Source: Vreelandella andesensis
GTDB taxonomy: Bacteria; Pseudomonadota; Gammaproteobacteria; Pseudomonadales; Halomonadaceae
Assembly: GCF_003989795.1 (NCBI RefSeq)
Contig: NZ_RZHG01000013.1
Location: 49,579-113,578 of the forward strand
Direction: 5' to 3'
Length of the DNA stretch: 64,000 nt
The notes beneath the pieces were generated by a model, which worked only from the letters and a program-made list of their open reading frames with translations, searched no databases and was not told where the DNA came from. A program made the translations under genes and the position numbers. Positions 27,101 through 36,528 of this stretch are shown here, piece after piece. How positions within the stretch are numbered: position 1 is the stretch's first letter; each line of letters starts with the position of its first letter.

Positions 27101-28015
27101 TTAGAGGCTTGAAGTCAGCACATCCGCTGCCGCGCGGTGCAACTGGGCGTGGCGCTGTGCCAGCGCAACAATATCTCGGTCGTAGCCGCCGCCAATCACG
27201 GCCGCCACGGGAATTTCTGCGGCGCGGCAACAGCTAAGTACATAATGGTCACGGGCATACAATCCGTCGCTGCTAAGCGCTAAGTAGCCCAATCGATCCT
27301 CTTGATGGACATCGACACCCGCGTCATAAAGCACAACATCGGGTTGATACGCAGCCAAGAGCCCCGGCAGCCGCGACGCAAGCTCGGCCAAGTAGGCGTC
27401 ATCGCTCATACCATTGGGCAATGCAACGTCTAGGTCGCTTGTGGCTTTACGCGCTGGAAAATTACGCGCGGCGTGCATAGAAAAAGTAAACACACCGGAC
27501 ACACCAGCAAATAAACGGGCGGTGCCATCGCCTTGATGAACATCGCAGTCAACGATCAGTACCCTTTCAGCCCAGCCACTGGCCAAGGCATGGGCTGCAG
27601 CAACGGCTAAGTCATTAATTAAACAGTAACCGCTGGCAGCATCGGCGTGGGCGTGGTGCGTCCCTCCTGCTGAATTACAGGCAACTCCGTTGATCAGCGC
27701 GGCTTCAAGCGTTAGTAACGTGCCTCCCGTTTCCAAACGTACCCGATCAACTAATTCAGACGACCATGTGAAACCACTACGCCGTTGCGCCATACGCTCT
27801 AAGCGGCCCTGTAAAAAGGCGTTCAGATACTCGCGGGTGTGCACCCGGGCAAGGGTATAAACGGGCGCTGGTTCTGGCGTTAGCCACTCAATGGGGCATG
27901 CTAACGACTGTTCACCAAGTAATTGCCTTAGCACCCGAAATTTTTCCATTGGAAAGGGGTGGTTGGCTGGTAAATTAATCGTATAACCCGGATGATGCAC
28001 GATCGTTAACGCCAT
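27101..28015 (-). CDS. Histone-deacetylase-like (class IV/AcuC-type) Zn amidohydrolase
   Basis: 304 residues of arginase/deacetylase fold. The active-site features are the paired histidines in GGTHHAHADAASGYCLINDLA, the zinc ligands in LIVDCDVHQGDGTARLF and VVLYDAGVDVHQEDRLG, and a C-terminal VIGGGY. Bacterial members deacetylate acetylated lysines, polyamines or acetoin-related substrates; the substrate here is unknown. The short length and the FMVH-less start fit the HDAC11-like group. It is followed on the same strand by the chelatase-like gene. Confidence 0.88.
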   Translation of the reverse strand: MALTIVHHPGYTINLPANHPFPMEKFRVLRQLLGEQSLACPIEWLTPEPAPVYTLARVHTREYLNAFLQGRLERMAQRRSGFTWSSELVDRVRLETGGTLLTLEAALINGVACNSAGGTHHAHADAASGYCLINDLAVAAAHALASGWAERVLIVDCDVHQGDGTARLFAGVSGVFTFSMHAARNFPARKATSDLDVALPNGMSDDAYLAELASRLPGLLAAYQPDVVLYDAGVDVHQEDRLGYLALSSDGLYARDHYVLSCCRAAEIPVAAVIGGGYDRDIVALAQRHAQLHRAAADVLTSSL

Positions 28016-28053
28016 TAGTGCGTTGCCACGTTGTTATCTGACCTTAGTAATTG

Positions 28054-28085
28054 ACATAGACCATAGACATAGACCATAGACATAG
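28054..28085. repeat. 13-bp tandem repeat in the HDAC-like/chaC divergent promoter
   Basis: Two full and one partial copy of ACATAGACCATAG, ending seven bases before the chaC start codon. It would cover the chaC ribosome-site region, which otherwise has no clear purine-rich site. Confidence 0.85.
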
Positions 28086-28092
28086 ATGCCTT

Positions 28093-28680
28093 ATGTTGCT
28101 TGATACCACCGCCCTGAACCAGCAAAGAAATTTCTTCGATGGCCATACTGATATTTGGCTTTTCGGTTACGGCTCACTGATTTGGAAGGCTGACTTTGCC
28201 TACCTAGAACGTCAGCCCGCCTACATTACCGGATGGGCGCGGCGCTTTTGGCAAGGCTCTCACGACCACCGCGGCACGCCTGACGCGCCTGGGCGTGTTG
28301 CCACATTAATTCGTGCGCCTGGGGCCGTGTGCCACGGCATGGCTTACCGCATTACCCCCGAGGTATTGGCACCGCTAGACGTACGTGAAAAAAACGGCTA
28401 CCTACGTGAAAAAGTGACACTCACTTTTCTAACGGCGCGTGACGACGCACAAACAGAAAAAGCCACCACAGAAGGGCTAATTTACTTAGCTGCCGAAGAT
28501 AATCCAGCTTTTCTTGGCGATGCGCCGCTGAATGATATCGCGCACCAAATTGCCCATTCCCACGGCCCAAGCGGCTCAAATAAAGCGTATTTGCTGAACT
28601 TAGCCCAGGCGTTGCGCGAATTAGGCACAGACGATGCCCATGTGTTTGCCATTGAGGAGCAATTACAGCGTTACCAATAG
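28093..28680 (+). CDS. chaC: ChaC-family glutathione-specific gamma-glutamylcyclotransferase
   Basis: 195 residues. The substrate-binding FGYGSLIWKADF motif lies near residue 25, followed by YITGWARRFWQGSHDHRGTPDAPGRVATLI and LDVREKNGYLREKV, whose glutamate is the likely catalytic acid. The enzyme cleaves glutathione to 5-oxoproline and Cys-Gly. This is of interest because 5-oxoprolinase genes (pxpABC) are elsewhere in the window. The last ten bases overlap the stop of the convergent HPP gene. The start follows a 13-bp repeat directly. Confidence 0.92.
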   Translation: MLLDTTALNQQRNFFDGHTDIWLFGYGSLIWKADFAYLERQPAYITGWARRFWQGSHDHRGTPDAPGRVATLIRAPGAVCHGMAYRITPEVLAPLDVREKNGYLREKVTLTFLTARDDAQTEKATTEGLIYLAAEDNPAFLGDAPLNDIAHQIAHSHGPSGSNKAYLLNLAQALRELGTDDAHVFAIEEQLQRYQ

Positions 28681-29198
28681 CGTGGGTAACGACGGTGGCG
28701 CGCTAGATTATTCACCAAAATGGCCACTATCAGCATTAACACGCACCCAGCGCCAATGGGAATCAGCGGATACCACCATCCCAACTTGTGGACACTCGCC
28801 CCACCGGCTACCGCGATCAGCGCAGCGGCAGCCCCTGGCGGATGCACGGTGTGAGTCAACTGCATTAGCAATATTGAAAGCGATACTGCTAGCGCCATCG
28901 AAATAGGCGTCGCGCCCAACCATTGGTAGCAGCCAACCCCCACTAATGCTGACAAAACACTGCCAAATAGAACATGGCTTGGCTGAGCAAAGGGGCTTTC
29001 AGGGGCTGCATAAATCAACACCGATGTTGCCCCAAAAGAACCCACGATTAATAATTGCTGCGAAAGCCAAGCGGTACTTAACCAGCATATAACGGCCATG
29101 CCTGTAAAAGCGCCTAACCACGACCAGCAGGCATCTTGCCAACCGACGCGGGGGCGTGGGGTTCGTTCTCCTCGCATCTTGCCAAGATAAGCTTTCAT
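28671..29198 (-). CDS. HPP-family integral membrane protein
   Basis: 175 residues with four or five membrane helices. The family signature is THTVHPPGAAAALIAVAGG (the HPP motif), and LLIVGSFGATSVLIYAAPESPFAQPSHVLFG is also typical. HPP proteins have been linked to nitrite transport in plants and cyanobacteria, but bacterial roles are mostly unknown. The ATG was chosen with an AGAGAGAG upstream site; an earlier in-frame ATG is possible. Its end overlaps the end of chaC. Confidence 0.88.
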   Translation of the reverse strand: MKAYLGKMRGERTPRPRVGWQDACWSWLGAFTGMAVICWLSTAWLSQQLLIVGSFGATSVLIYAAPESPFAQPSHVLFGSVLSALVGVGCYQWLGATPISMALAVSLSILLMQLTHTVHPPGAAAALIAVAGGASVHKLGWWYPLIPIGAGCVLMLIVAILVNNLARHRRYPRYW

Positions 29199-29304
29199 TA
29201 CACTCTCTCTGCACACAAAGAGCGCAGATGATGACAAAATGCGCTAAATAAGCAAATGACAATCTGTCATGCACTGATGAATCACTTTCAAAAACACTTT
29301 CAGG

Positions 29305-30234
29305 ATGACGAAGCAGCTAATGTCTCACGCCAGCACCACCCCATTAAATGTTACCCCCTCTAGCTTAGTGCTTGCCGTGGTGGCAGCTGTCGGCATGGCG
29401 ACCATCGGCGTTATATCGCGTATTACCGAACTGAATGCCGAAAGCATTACGTTTTATCGTTTAGGCCTTGGGGCGGCATTTCTACTGGTGTACTTGGTGC
29501 TGACCAAACGCCACGCTGCGCTTAAAAAATTGCCAGGAAGACAAGTGGTCATCAGCGGTGTATTTCTAGCGTCATTTATCCTATTTTACGTTCAAGCCAT
29601 GAACTATACCCAGATGGCCAACGCCATTTTGATGGTCTATTTAGCGCCAATCATTGCCGCCGTAGCAGCCCACACCCTGTATGCCGAACGACTGTCCACC
29701 CAACAGGTTGGGCTGATTGGCTTAGCGCTGTTTGGGTTCGCTATGATGCAAGAGTTTCGTTTGAACCTGGATGATCGCCAAGACATCATCGGGATGGGCT
29801 ACGCCTTGGCCGCGATGCTTACCTATAGCGGCTTTATTCTCATAAACCGTCGCTTACCACGCCATCTAGACGACCGAATTTGTGCGTTTTGGCAACTGTT
29901 AGTCGGTGCGCTGGTCATATTGCCGTTTGCACTTTGGCAGCCCGAAGGACTGTCCGCTGCTGCTTGGCAGTGGCCTTGGTTACTAGCGGCTGGCTTAGTC
30001 CCCGGTTTCTTAGCGTTGCTATGTGCCGTGATGGCGATTAATCGGCTGCCCACCGCCCTATATGGAACCTTGGCTTACTGTGAGCCAGTGGCAGTGGTGG
30101 TCTTTGGCTGGAGCCTATTCGGTGAAACGCTTTTGCCACTGCAGCTTGCCGGATGTGCACTGGTGCTGGTCAGCGGCATCATGCAAGCCTGGTTAGGTGG
30201 CCGCAGGCCTACACCATTAGCCACGACAGGATAA
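29305..30234 (+). CDS. EamA/DMT-family inner-membrane transporter
   Basis: 309 residues with ten membrane helices in two EamA repeats. The first runs SSLVLAVVAAVGMATIGVISRI... and contains ANAILMVYLAPIIAAVAAH; the second contains PTALYGTLAYCEPVAVVVFGWSLFGE, the typical ExxxA/PVxA motif of drug/metabolite exporters. Substrate cannot be predicted. It has its own promoter region divergent from the HPP gene and overlaps the convergent small membrane-protein gene by 26 bases. Confidence 0.9.
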   Translation: MTKQLMSHASTTPLNVTPSSLVLAVVAAVGMATIGVISRITELNAESITFYRLGLGAAFLLVYLVLTKRHAALKKLPGRQVVISGVFLASFILFYVQAMNYTQMANAILMVYLAPIIAAVAAHTLYAERLSTQQVGLIGLALFGFAMMQEFRLNLDDRQDIIGMGYALAAMLTYSGFILINRRLPRHLDDRICAFWQLLVGALVILPFALWQPEGLSAAAWQWPWLLAAGLVPGFLALLCAVMAINRLPTALYGTLAYCEPVAVVVFGWSLFGETLLPLQLAGCALVLVSGIMQAWLGGRRPTPLATTG

Positions 30235-30535
30235 ACAGCGCCAGCACGATCCGTACGATGGCACCTAGCAAGGAGCCTCGCAGCAGTGCTCGAAAGCCCC
30301 GCCATAACAACCACAAGCCAACGATTAGTATCAGAATACTAAAGAATGATGCATTGATACCCAGGGAGCGGGTAAGTCCATCAATAAAGTCGTCGAGCGC
30401 GCCAAAAAAATTGGTAAAAAAGCCCAACAAAAACTCCACCACGACGCGAATAGCATCGCCAATGGCTTCGCCAATACCATCAAAAAATCCGTTTGCCTGC
30501 ATGCGTCTCGTCCATCGCTGAAAAGTTGTCGACAT
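30209..30535 (-). CDS. Small hypothetical membrane protein
   Basis: 108 residues. The N-terminal half is amphipathic (FFDGIGEAIGDAIRVVVEFLLGFFTNFFGALDDFIDGL), and the C-terminal half has one or two membrane helices (FFSILILIVGLWLLWRGFRALL, IVRIVLALFILSWLMV). No family is recognised. The hydrophobic periodicity on this strand supports translation. A second ATG 11 codons in (MQANGFF) is an alternative start. Its 3' end overlaps the EamA gene tail to tail. Confidence 0.6.
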   Translation of the reverse strand: MSTTFQRWTRRMQANGFFDGIGEAIGDAIRVVVEFLLGFFTNFFGALDDFIDGLTRSLGINASFFSILILIVGLWLLWRGFRALLRGSLLGAIVRIVLALFILSWLMV

Positions 30536-30648
30536 TGTCAGTTAAAACGACGCCATTGCAAAGCACGCCCGTAAAGAAGCGTACCTTGCCCTTAAGACGT
30601 TTACCCTATTTAACTTTTTCGGCTAATGCGTTATAACGCCGTGATATC

Positions 30649-30838
30649 AATAGCGGGAGAGACTGGTGCTAGCCACCAGCGCCGAAGGAGCAACGACCCC
30701 GGAAACTCTCAGGCCAACGGACCGCTATTGCCTATTTGTTAAGACGTTCCGAAGAGCGGCTGATGACTGCGTCACTCAGCCCACCGAAGGAGCAAGCGCC
30801 TCAATTGATGCGTGAATCTCTCAGGTTCCATGACGGAA
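30649..30838 (+). ncRNA. Tandem glycine riboswitch
   Basis: Two glycine aptamers in series. The first is closed by AATAGCGG/CCGCTATT and contains GCGGGAGAGACTGG, CCGAAGGAGCAA and GGAAACTCTCAGGCCAACGGACCGC. The second is closed by TTCCG/CGGAA and contains ACCGAAGGAGCAAGC and AATCTCTCAGGTTCCATGACGG. A 17-nt linker separates them. Downstream, GTACACC and GGGTGTAT can pair before the ribosome site of the DadA-like gene, a possible expression platform. The AAGGAGCAA and CTCTCAGG elements make the class certain. Glycine usually switches such genes on. Confidence 0.96.
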
Positions 30839-30903
30839 GGGGTACACCTCGCCATTTTACTGCTGGGTGTATCGCCCGACGCTCATACAATCTGGAGAGA
30901 CTT

Positions 30904-32154
30904 ATGCAACGCATTGCTGTTATTGGCGGCGGTATTACCGGTATTACAAGTGCTTATGCGCTAGCAAAGCGCGGTTTCGATATGACTGTTTTTGAGAAAC
31001 ACCGCTATGCGGCAATGGAAACCTCTTTTGCCAACGGTGGACAGCTATCGGCCTCGAATGCTGAGGTGTGGAACCACTGGCCGACCGTGATTAAAGGCCT
31101 CCGCTGGATGCTAAAAAGCGACGCACCGCTGCTGGTCAACCCGCGTCCTAGCTGGCACAAACTTAGCTGGTTTGCAGAGTTTATCGCCGCCATTCCCCGT
31201 TATGCCGACAACACCACGGAAACGACTCGGTTAGCCATTGCTGCCCGCAAACACTTATTCCAGTGGGCGAAAGATGAGCAAATTGATTTCGACCTTAAAC
31301 AGCAGGGCATTTTGCACATCTATCGTAACAAAGCAGGCTTTGACCATGCAGCACGCGTATCGCAGCTACTTGCGAATGGCGGCCTTGAACGCAGGTCGGT
31401 CACGCAAGATGAAATGCGCACCATCGAACCGACACTGGCAGGCAGTTACTACGGGGGATTCTTTACCGAAAGCGATGCCACTGGCGATATTCATAAGTAC
31501 ACCATCGGCCTCGCCAACGCAGCCGCTAAACGTGGCGTACAGCTTAATTACGGCCATCACATTGATGATATTGGTGCTGACGAGCGTGGGGCTTGGGTAA
31601 GCGCCACCGTCGATAATGAAAGCGTGAGGGAACGTTTTGACAGCGTCGTCGTTTGTGCGGGGATTGGCAGCCGCGCCATTGCCGCTAAGCTAGGTGATCG
31701 CGTTAACATCTACCCCGTAAAAGGCTACTCCATCACCGTACAGCTAGATGACGAGGCCTCTCAGCAAGCCGCGCCAACCGTCAGCCTGCTAGATGATGAG
31801 ACCAAGTTAGTGACCAGCCGACTAGGGAACGAACGCTTCCGCGTGGCCGGCACCGCTGAATTTAACGGCGCGAATCGCGACATACGCAACGACCGCATTC
31901 AACCACTGGTTCGCTGGGTAGAAGAGTGCTTCCCTGGCGTGAGTACGCAGCGTGTAGTGCCCTGGGCGGGCCTTCGTCCAATGCTACCTAACATGCTACC
32001 CAAAGTGGGACCTGGCCGTTTACCCACTGTGTTCTACAACACTGGCCACGGCCATCTAGGCTGGACGCTCTCCGCGATTACCGCCGAAATGCTGGCAGAT
32101 GCAGTCGAGGATAAAAGCGCTCGTACCCAGCAAGCAACCCAACCGCTTACCTAG
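30904..32154 (+). CDS. DadA-type FAD-dependent D-amino-acid dehydrogenase/oxidase under glycine riboswitch control
   Basis: 416 residues. The N-terminal FAD motif is IAVIGGGITGITSAYALAKRG. Further matches to small-subunit D-amino-acid dehydrogenases are FANGGQLSASNAEVWNHW, YGGFFTESDATGDIHKY, YPVKGYSITV and GLRPMLPNMLPKVG, with GHGHLGWTLS at the end. The start is the ATG after GGAGAGAC; an open frame continuing upstream runs through the riboswitch and is not coding. Control by glycine suggests the substrate is glycine or a metabolite entering glycine catabolism, giving glyoxylate and ammonia, rather than D-alanine as in classical DadA. No gcv genes are adjacent. Confidence 0.9.
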   Translation: MQRIAVIGGGITGITSAYALAKRGFDMTVFEKHRYAAMETSFANGGQLSASNAEVWNHWPTVIKGLRWMLKSDAPLLVNPRPSWHKLSWFAEFIAAIPRYADNTTETTRLAIAARKHLFQWAKDEQIDFDLKQQGILHIYRNKAGFDHAARVSQLLANGGLERRSVTQDEMRTIEPTLAGSYYGGFFTESDATGDIHKYTIGLANAAAKRGVQLNYGHHIDDIGADERGAWVSATVDNESVRERFDSVVVCAGIGSRAIAAKLGDRVNIYPVKGYSITVQLDDEASQQAAPTVSLLDDETKLVTSRLGNERFRVAGTAEFNGANRDIRNDRIQPLVRWVEECFPGVSTQRVVPWAGLRPMLPNMLPKVGPGRLPTVFYNTGHGHLGWTLSAITAEMLADAVEDKSARTQQATQPLT

Positions 32155-32201
32155 CCTCACTTAAAACAACCGCGCTGGAAAGCCAGGCATTCGTTAAGAT
32201 A

Positions 32202-32229
32202 TAAAACACCCCATCACAGGCGTGTTTTA
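32202..32229 (+). terminator. Terminator-like hairpin after the DadA-like gene
   Basis: TAAAACACC and GGCGTGTTTTA form an imperfect stem of about ten pairs with a small bulge, and the stem itself ends in TTTT. It lies 48 bp past the stop. Confidence 0.6.
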
Positions 32230-32447
32230 TGCTTAACCAACGTGCGTTAACCTACCTCAATAAAGTGATTCGCCGCGGCCCGCTCAGGCGCGCCGCCGCG
32301 TACCAGTTGCCGGTGCATCATGTCATGGCGACCATTTTGAGCATCTGGAAACGCTTACCCCCCAACACCCTAGGGCAACGGGATCACCGCCGCTTGCTGT
32401 GTCACACTGTACTTCAGCAAGGTTTCACCCACCTACCCAGCGAGTGA
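32229..32447 (+). CDS. Doubtful small basic ORF
   Basis: 72 codons, arginine-, histidine- and leucine-rich (RALTYLNKVIRRGPLRRAAAY). The ATG sits at the last base of the terminator-like hairpin with no ribosome site in front. No family is recognised. It could be a small regulatory or stress protein similar in character to DUF1127 proteins, or non-coding. Listed because it fills an otherwise empty stretch and its codon use looks reasonable. Confidence 0.35.
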   Translation: MLNQRALTYLNKVIRRGPLRRAAAYQLPVHHVMATILSIWKRLPPNTLGQRDHRRLLCHTVLQQGFTHLPSE

Positions 32448-32565
32448 GTAACGGCACTTCGATTACGGCGATTAATTATGGGCTTACTAGGGGTCGCACG
32501 ATCGTGCCCAATACGGTCTGGCAGAGCTGGATACCATTTTGACTCAGCGTTGCTTAAAGTAATGA

Positions 32566-33378
<813 letters not shown>

Positions 33379-33384
33379 AACAAA

Positions 33385-33424
33385 AGACGGCCTGACGGCA
33401 TTTTGTATGTCTACCAGGTCGTCT
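33385..33424 (+). terminator. Stem-loop after the SDR gene
   Basis: AGACGGCCTG and CAGGTCGTCT pair over ten positions (one G-T) around a 20-base loop. A T-rich repeat region begins seven bases further on and may serve as the terminator tail. Confidence 0.7.
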
Positions 33425-33430
33425 ATTTAC

Positions 33431-33511
33431 TAAACCCTTTTTTTAAACCAATTTTTTTAAACCTTTTTTTAAACCTCTTTTTCTGAACCCCTTTTTCTAA
33501 CCCCCTTTCGC
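33431..33511. repeat. Imperfect 12-14 bp T-rich tandem array abutting the phoX stop
   Basis: Six units of the type TAAACC(N)TTTTTT with lengths 13, 14, 12, 14, 14 and 14, drifting toward TAACCCCCTTTCGC next to phoX. It sits exactly between the convergent SDR and phoX genes. On the phoX strand it forms A-runs, so it is not a T-tail there. Confidence 0.85.
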
Positions 33512-35646
33512 TAAACGCCTATTTGTCCGCCGTCACGTTTCTGAATGACAACGGTAGACGCCCGAGGCCGCACTTGGCCGCTGGCCGCTGCGGTGGCGTC
33601 CTGGGTCAAGGCACTACCATCCGCAGGCCAGTTGCCGGGGTGCTGAATATTGATAAACAGTGCGGTTTTATCCGGCGTTGCAAAAATACCGGTCACTTCA
33701 CAACCACTTGGTCCAACGGCGAAACGTTTAAGTTGCTGTTGGTTGCTGTTGTTAATCACCGGCCCAGCCCCCTGAAGCTCATCTAGGCTGTTAGGCACCA
33801 CGGCTAATAGCTGGTCGTTAGTGTAATCAGCAATGCCTTCATAACTATTATCGGTTTGAATCCAAAGAATGCCCTGACCATCATCGCGCTGGTCAAACCA
33901 CAGGCCATCAGGGCTAGCAAACTGGTTCATATCCGTCAGGCCCGAATGATTGTCCGCATCATTCGCAGCTGCCCCAAACACAAACACTTCCCAGCGAAAG
34001 GCATTGGGCAAGCGGCTTTCCCGCCAGCGAATAACATGGCCTGCGCCATTGTTGGCGCGCGGATTAGCAGCGTTGGCCGGAGCTGTTTCATAGCCAACCC
34101 CTCGCTGAGCAACGTCATCGCCTTTGTTCGTGAAAGTAGGCGCCGCTGACGTTTCGCTGCGCTTTGAATTATTGGTCAGCGTGAGATACACCTCACCAGA
34201 AGTTGGATCTACGGTTGCCCACTCTGGGCGGTCCATCGGCGTGGCACCCATCAAGTCCGCCGCATCGCAGGTGCTGATAATCACACCCGCTAAATCATCC
34301 TCTGCCAGCCCCAAAGCAGTTGCCAGCAAGCGGCCATCATGCGTTTCAGCGCTAGGCGTTAGCGGCAACCACTCACCGCTGCCATCAGCGTGAAAACGGG
34401 CGACATAAAGCGTGCCGTTATCCATATATTTACTGCCAATCGACAGGCGGTCATAGGTTTCGCCTGGGCGATTGGCATCGGCGGGGTCCCAGGCAGCGTC
34501 AGAAACATATTTATAGACATACTCGTTACGGGCATCATGGCCAGAGTAGAAAACCACTGGCTGCCCTGCTTCCAGCTTACCCAGCCAACATCCTTCATGG
34601 CGGAAGCGACCAAGTGCCGTGCGTTTTACCGCGCGAGCATCGCTGTAGGGGTCGATTTCAACTTGGTAGCCAAAGGTGCGGGCTTCGTTACGGTAATCTT
34701 CTTCAGCACGCTCCCCCCGGGGAGTGATATCAAAGCGGGCAAACTCGCCATTTTCTTCAGAAACATCACCCGCCGACGTATCCCAACCATAGCGGCTTTT
34801 ATTGGTAGGAATACCGATACGCGCGTCGTCCTGGAAGCGCTGACCGTGATTAACAAACACATTAGGCCAGTTCTCTTCGCAGGTAATAAAGGTACCCCAG
34901 GGCGTTACCCCGTGGCCACAGTTGTTATTGGTACCACGGGTCTGCGTCCCTGCTGGTGAAAAGCGTGTCTTAACATAGTCACTGCCAGCCACTGGTCCAG
35001 CAAGCTCTATCACCGTTGCACTCGTCAAGCGGCGGTTATAGCGCGACCCAGGTACATGCGACCAATGTCCGTTGGCGTCTTTTTCAACGTCAACAAGGGT
35101 GACGCCGTGAGCATTGATTTCAGTGCGTGACTCTTCCGCTGGCCGTCTTCCACGTTTGGCATTGGTTGGGCCACCTTGAGGAGCCCATAGCGCTGTTTGA
35201 TCGATATATTCATTGTTAAGCGCGAGTATAAAGCGCCTAGAAGCATTATCGGCATCTAACGGGAAGGCATCCATACCATCGTGATGCATACCTACGCTGG
35301 CGGCTTGGCGCTCGGCCGTCATGTGCTGGTCGGGCTGCCAACTGCCGCCAGCGTTCAACGGCGTGCCCCACGGAACCAATACCTGGGCAACATAGCCATC
35401 CGGCACGACCACCGCATCGGTCAACGACCCTTGCACCGCCTCAAATGCCAGCGTTAAGGATGTTTTTTTCGCTCCATTTGAAGCTAATGCTTGGGCGGCT
35501 CCACCAAAGCCAAGCATTGAAGCAGCGGCCAAGCGTAAGCCGCCACGCATTACCGCACGACGCGAAACATGCTGTGCTAACACGTCCATAAACGGCTGGT
35601 TATTGCTCTGATTAAACAAGCGATGATCTTCAATTTCCTTGCTCAT
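33511..35646 (-). CDS. phoX: Tat-exported PhoX-family alkaline phosphatase
   Basis: 711 residues. A twin-arginine signal lies at residues 28-45 (SRRAVMRGGLRLAAASMLG). The remainder is a DUF839/PhoX beta-propeller: NNNCGHGVTPWGTFITCEEN, then SAGDVSEENGEFARFDI, LEAGQPVVFYSGHDARNEYVYKYV and STCDAADLMGATPMDRPEWA. PhoX is a calcium- and iron-dependent periplasmic phosphomonoesterase used under phosphate limitation. A Pho-box-like site precedes the gene, which supports this role. The gene is monocistronic and its stop abuts the T-rich array. Confidence 0.92.
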   Translation of the reverse strand: MSKEIEDHRLFNQSNNQPFMDVLAQHVSRRAVMRGGLRLAAASMLGFGGAAQALASNGAKKTSLTLAFEAVQGSLTDAVVVPDGYVAQVLVPWGTPLNAGGSWQPDQHMTAERQAASVGMHHDGMDAFPLDADNASRRFILALNNEYIDQTALWAPQGGPTNAKRGRRPAEESRTEINAHGVTLVDVEKDANGHWSHVPGSRYNRRLTSATVIELAGPVAGSDYVKTRFSPAGTQTRGTNNNCGHGVTPWGTFITCEENWPNVFVNHGQRFQDDARIGIPTNKSRYGWDTSAGDVSEENGEFARFDITPRGERAEEDYRNEARTFGYQVEIDPYSDARAVKRTALGRFRHEGCWLGKLEAGQPVVFYSGHDARNEYVYKYVSDAAWDPADANRPGETYDRLSIGSKYMDNGTLYVARFHADGSGEWLPLTPSAETHDGRLLATALGLAEDDLAGVIISTCDAADLMGATPMDRPEWATVDPTSGEVYLTLTNNSKRSETSAAPTFTNKGDDVAQRGVGYETAPANAANPRANNGAGHVIRWRESRLPNAFRWEVFVFGAAANDADNHSGLTDMNQFASPDGLWFDQRDDGQGILWIQTDNSYEGIADYTNDQLLAVVPNSLDELQGAGPVINNSNQQQLKRFAVGPSGCEVTGIFATPDKTALFINIQHPGNWPADGSALTQDATAAASGQVRPRASTVVIQKRDGGQIGV

Positions 35647-36025
35647 AACGGCACCCTCATTACGATTAACACGCTGGCTTTATGTCAGAGAACGCTAATC
35701 ATTTTAAATGACAGGGTAATGACCGGCTCCCTACCGTCTGATGAAGACACATCAGCGATACCTTCTCCGCCATTTCTGCCTTGCTGCAGCCTTATATAAG
35801 AGTGTTATGGGTCACAGGCAAACTTGATAATTAATGCCAATAGTTGTCATTAATATAGGGAATAATATCTCAAGCAGCGTCGGGAAAAAGATGTTCCACG
35901 AGACGGTTCATAGCAGCAGATGTCCATCATAGAGAAGCTCAACTAGCGGCTCGAAAACAACTGTACAAAAACATCACAAACCTTAGACTTTAACGTGTAC
36001 GTTCATTGTCTAATAAGGTGATGCT
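35647..36025. other. Divergent promoter region of phoX and the DUF6482-like gene
   Basis: About 380 bp without a gene. It holds the Pho-box-like site near phoX. The rest is moderately AT-rich (for instance GATAATTAATGCC and TCATTAATATAGG near 35,830-35,870) with no recognised operator or RNA. Confidence 0.6.
35708..35725 (-). promoter_or_regulatory. PhoB-binding site (Pho box) upstream of phoX
   Basis: On the phoX strand the site reads CGGTCAT-TACC-CTGTCAT: two seven-base repeats at 11-bp spacing matching the CTGTCAT consensus at 13 of 14 positions. It ends about 60 bp before the phoX start, in the right place for activation. Confidence 0.8.
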
Positions 36026-36373
36026 ATGCTGTCAACACTTCCTCAACGTCTTACCCTTGAAGAACTCTCACAACATTCACACACCTCCGCACCGCTTCCA
36101 GAGGTAGAATTACTTGGGCTCGATATGGGCTGGTATATCGTGCGATTGCATCACAATGGCGCTGTTAGTTTACTGGTCGACGCCCAAGGTGAAACCAGGC
36201 GGTTTAGTGGCACGCAATGGGTCAGCCGCGCACTGGCACCCCTTGGTTTTACCCACGGCGTTCTCACCTGGGCAGACGCTGTTGACGAAATGATTGGCAA
36301 CGACAGTCCTCCGGTTTCCGCTCAACAGCGTATGGCTTATGGCGTACGCGTGGCGTTTGAAACACGGCACTGA
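36026..36373 (+). CDS. DUF6482-like small protein
   Basis: 115 residues, acidic and probably cytosolic. The middle reads GWYIVRLHHNGAVSLLVDAQGETRRFSG, the pattern of a small beta-rich domain in which a query strand is followed by LxDxxGxxxxF, as in DUF6482 proteins of pseudomonads and halomonads. The family function is unknown. It has its own promoter region, divergent from phoX, and is followed by mgtE after 155 bp. The assignment to DUF6482 is from memory of the pattern and is only moderately sure. Confidence 0.6.
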   Translation: MLSTLPQRLTLEELSQHSHTSAPLPEVELLGLDMGWYIVRLHHNGAVSLLVDAQGETRRFSGTQWVSRALAPLGFTHGVLTWADAVDEMIGNDSPPVSAQQRMAYGVRVAFETRH

Positions 36374-36528
36374 TTACGTAGCCAACCACCGTTTCAAAGA
36401 ACCTTAACGCCATGTTGGCAACAAACGTCGTCATGGCTTTCAACCAAACCTATCGATAAGATTCATAGTGAGCCATCAAAAGCTTCCAAGTTATTGTGTT
36501 AAAAACTATTTCCCAAAGGATGGACTCT

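Noticed and set aside
30736..30903. An in-frame upstream extension of the DadA-like protein
   Set aside because: It translates the glycine riboswitch; the FAD motif and ribosome site place the true start at the ATG 168 bases later.
36374..36528. A magnesium riboswitch (M-box or mgtA type) in the mgtE leader
   Set aside because: The 155-bp leader shows none of the conserved M-box elements and no convincing terminator/antiterminator pair.
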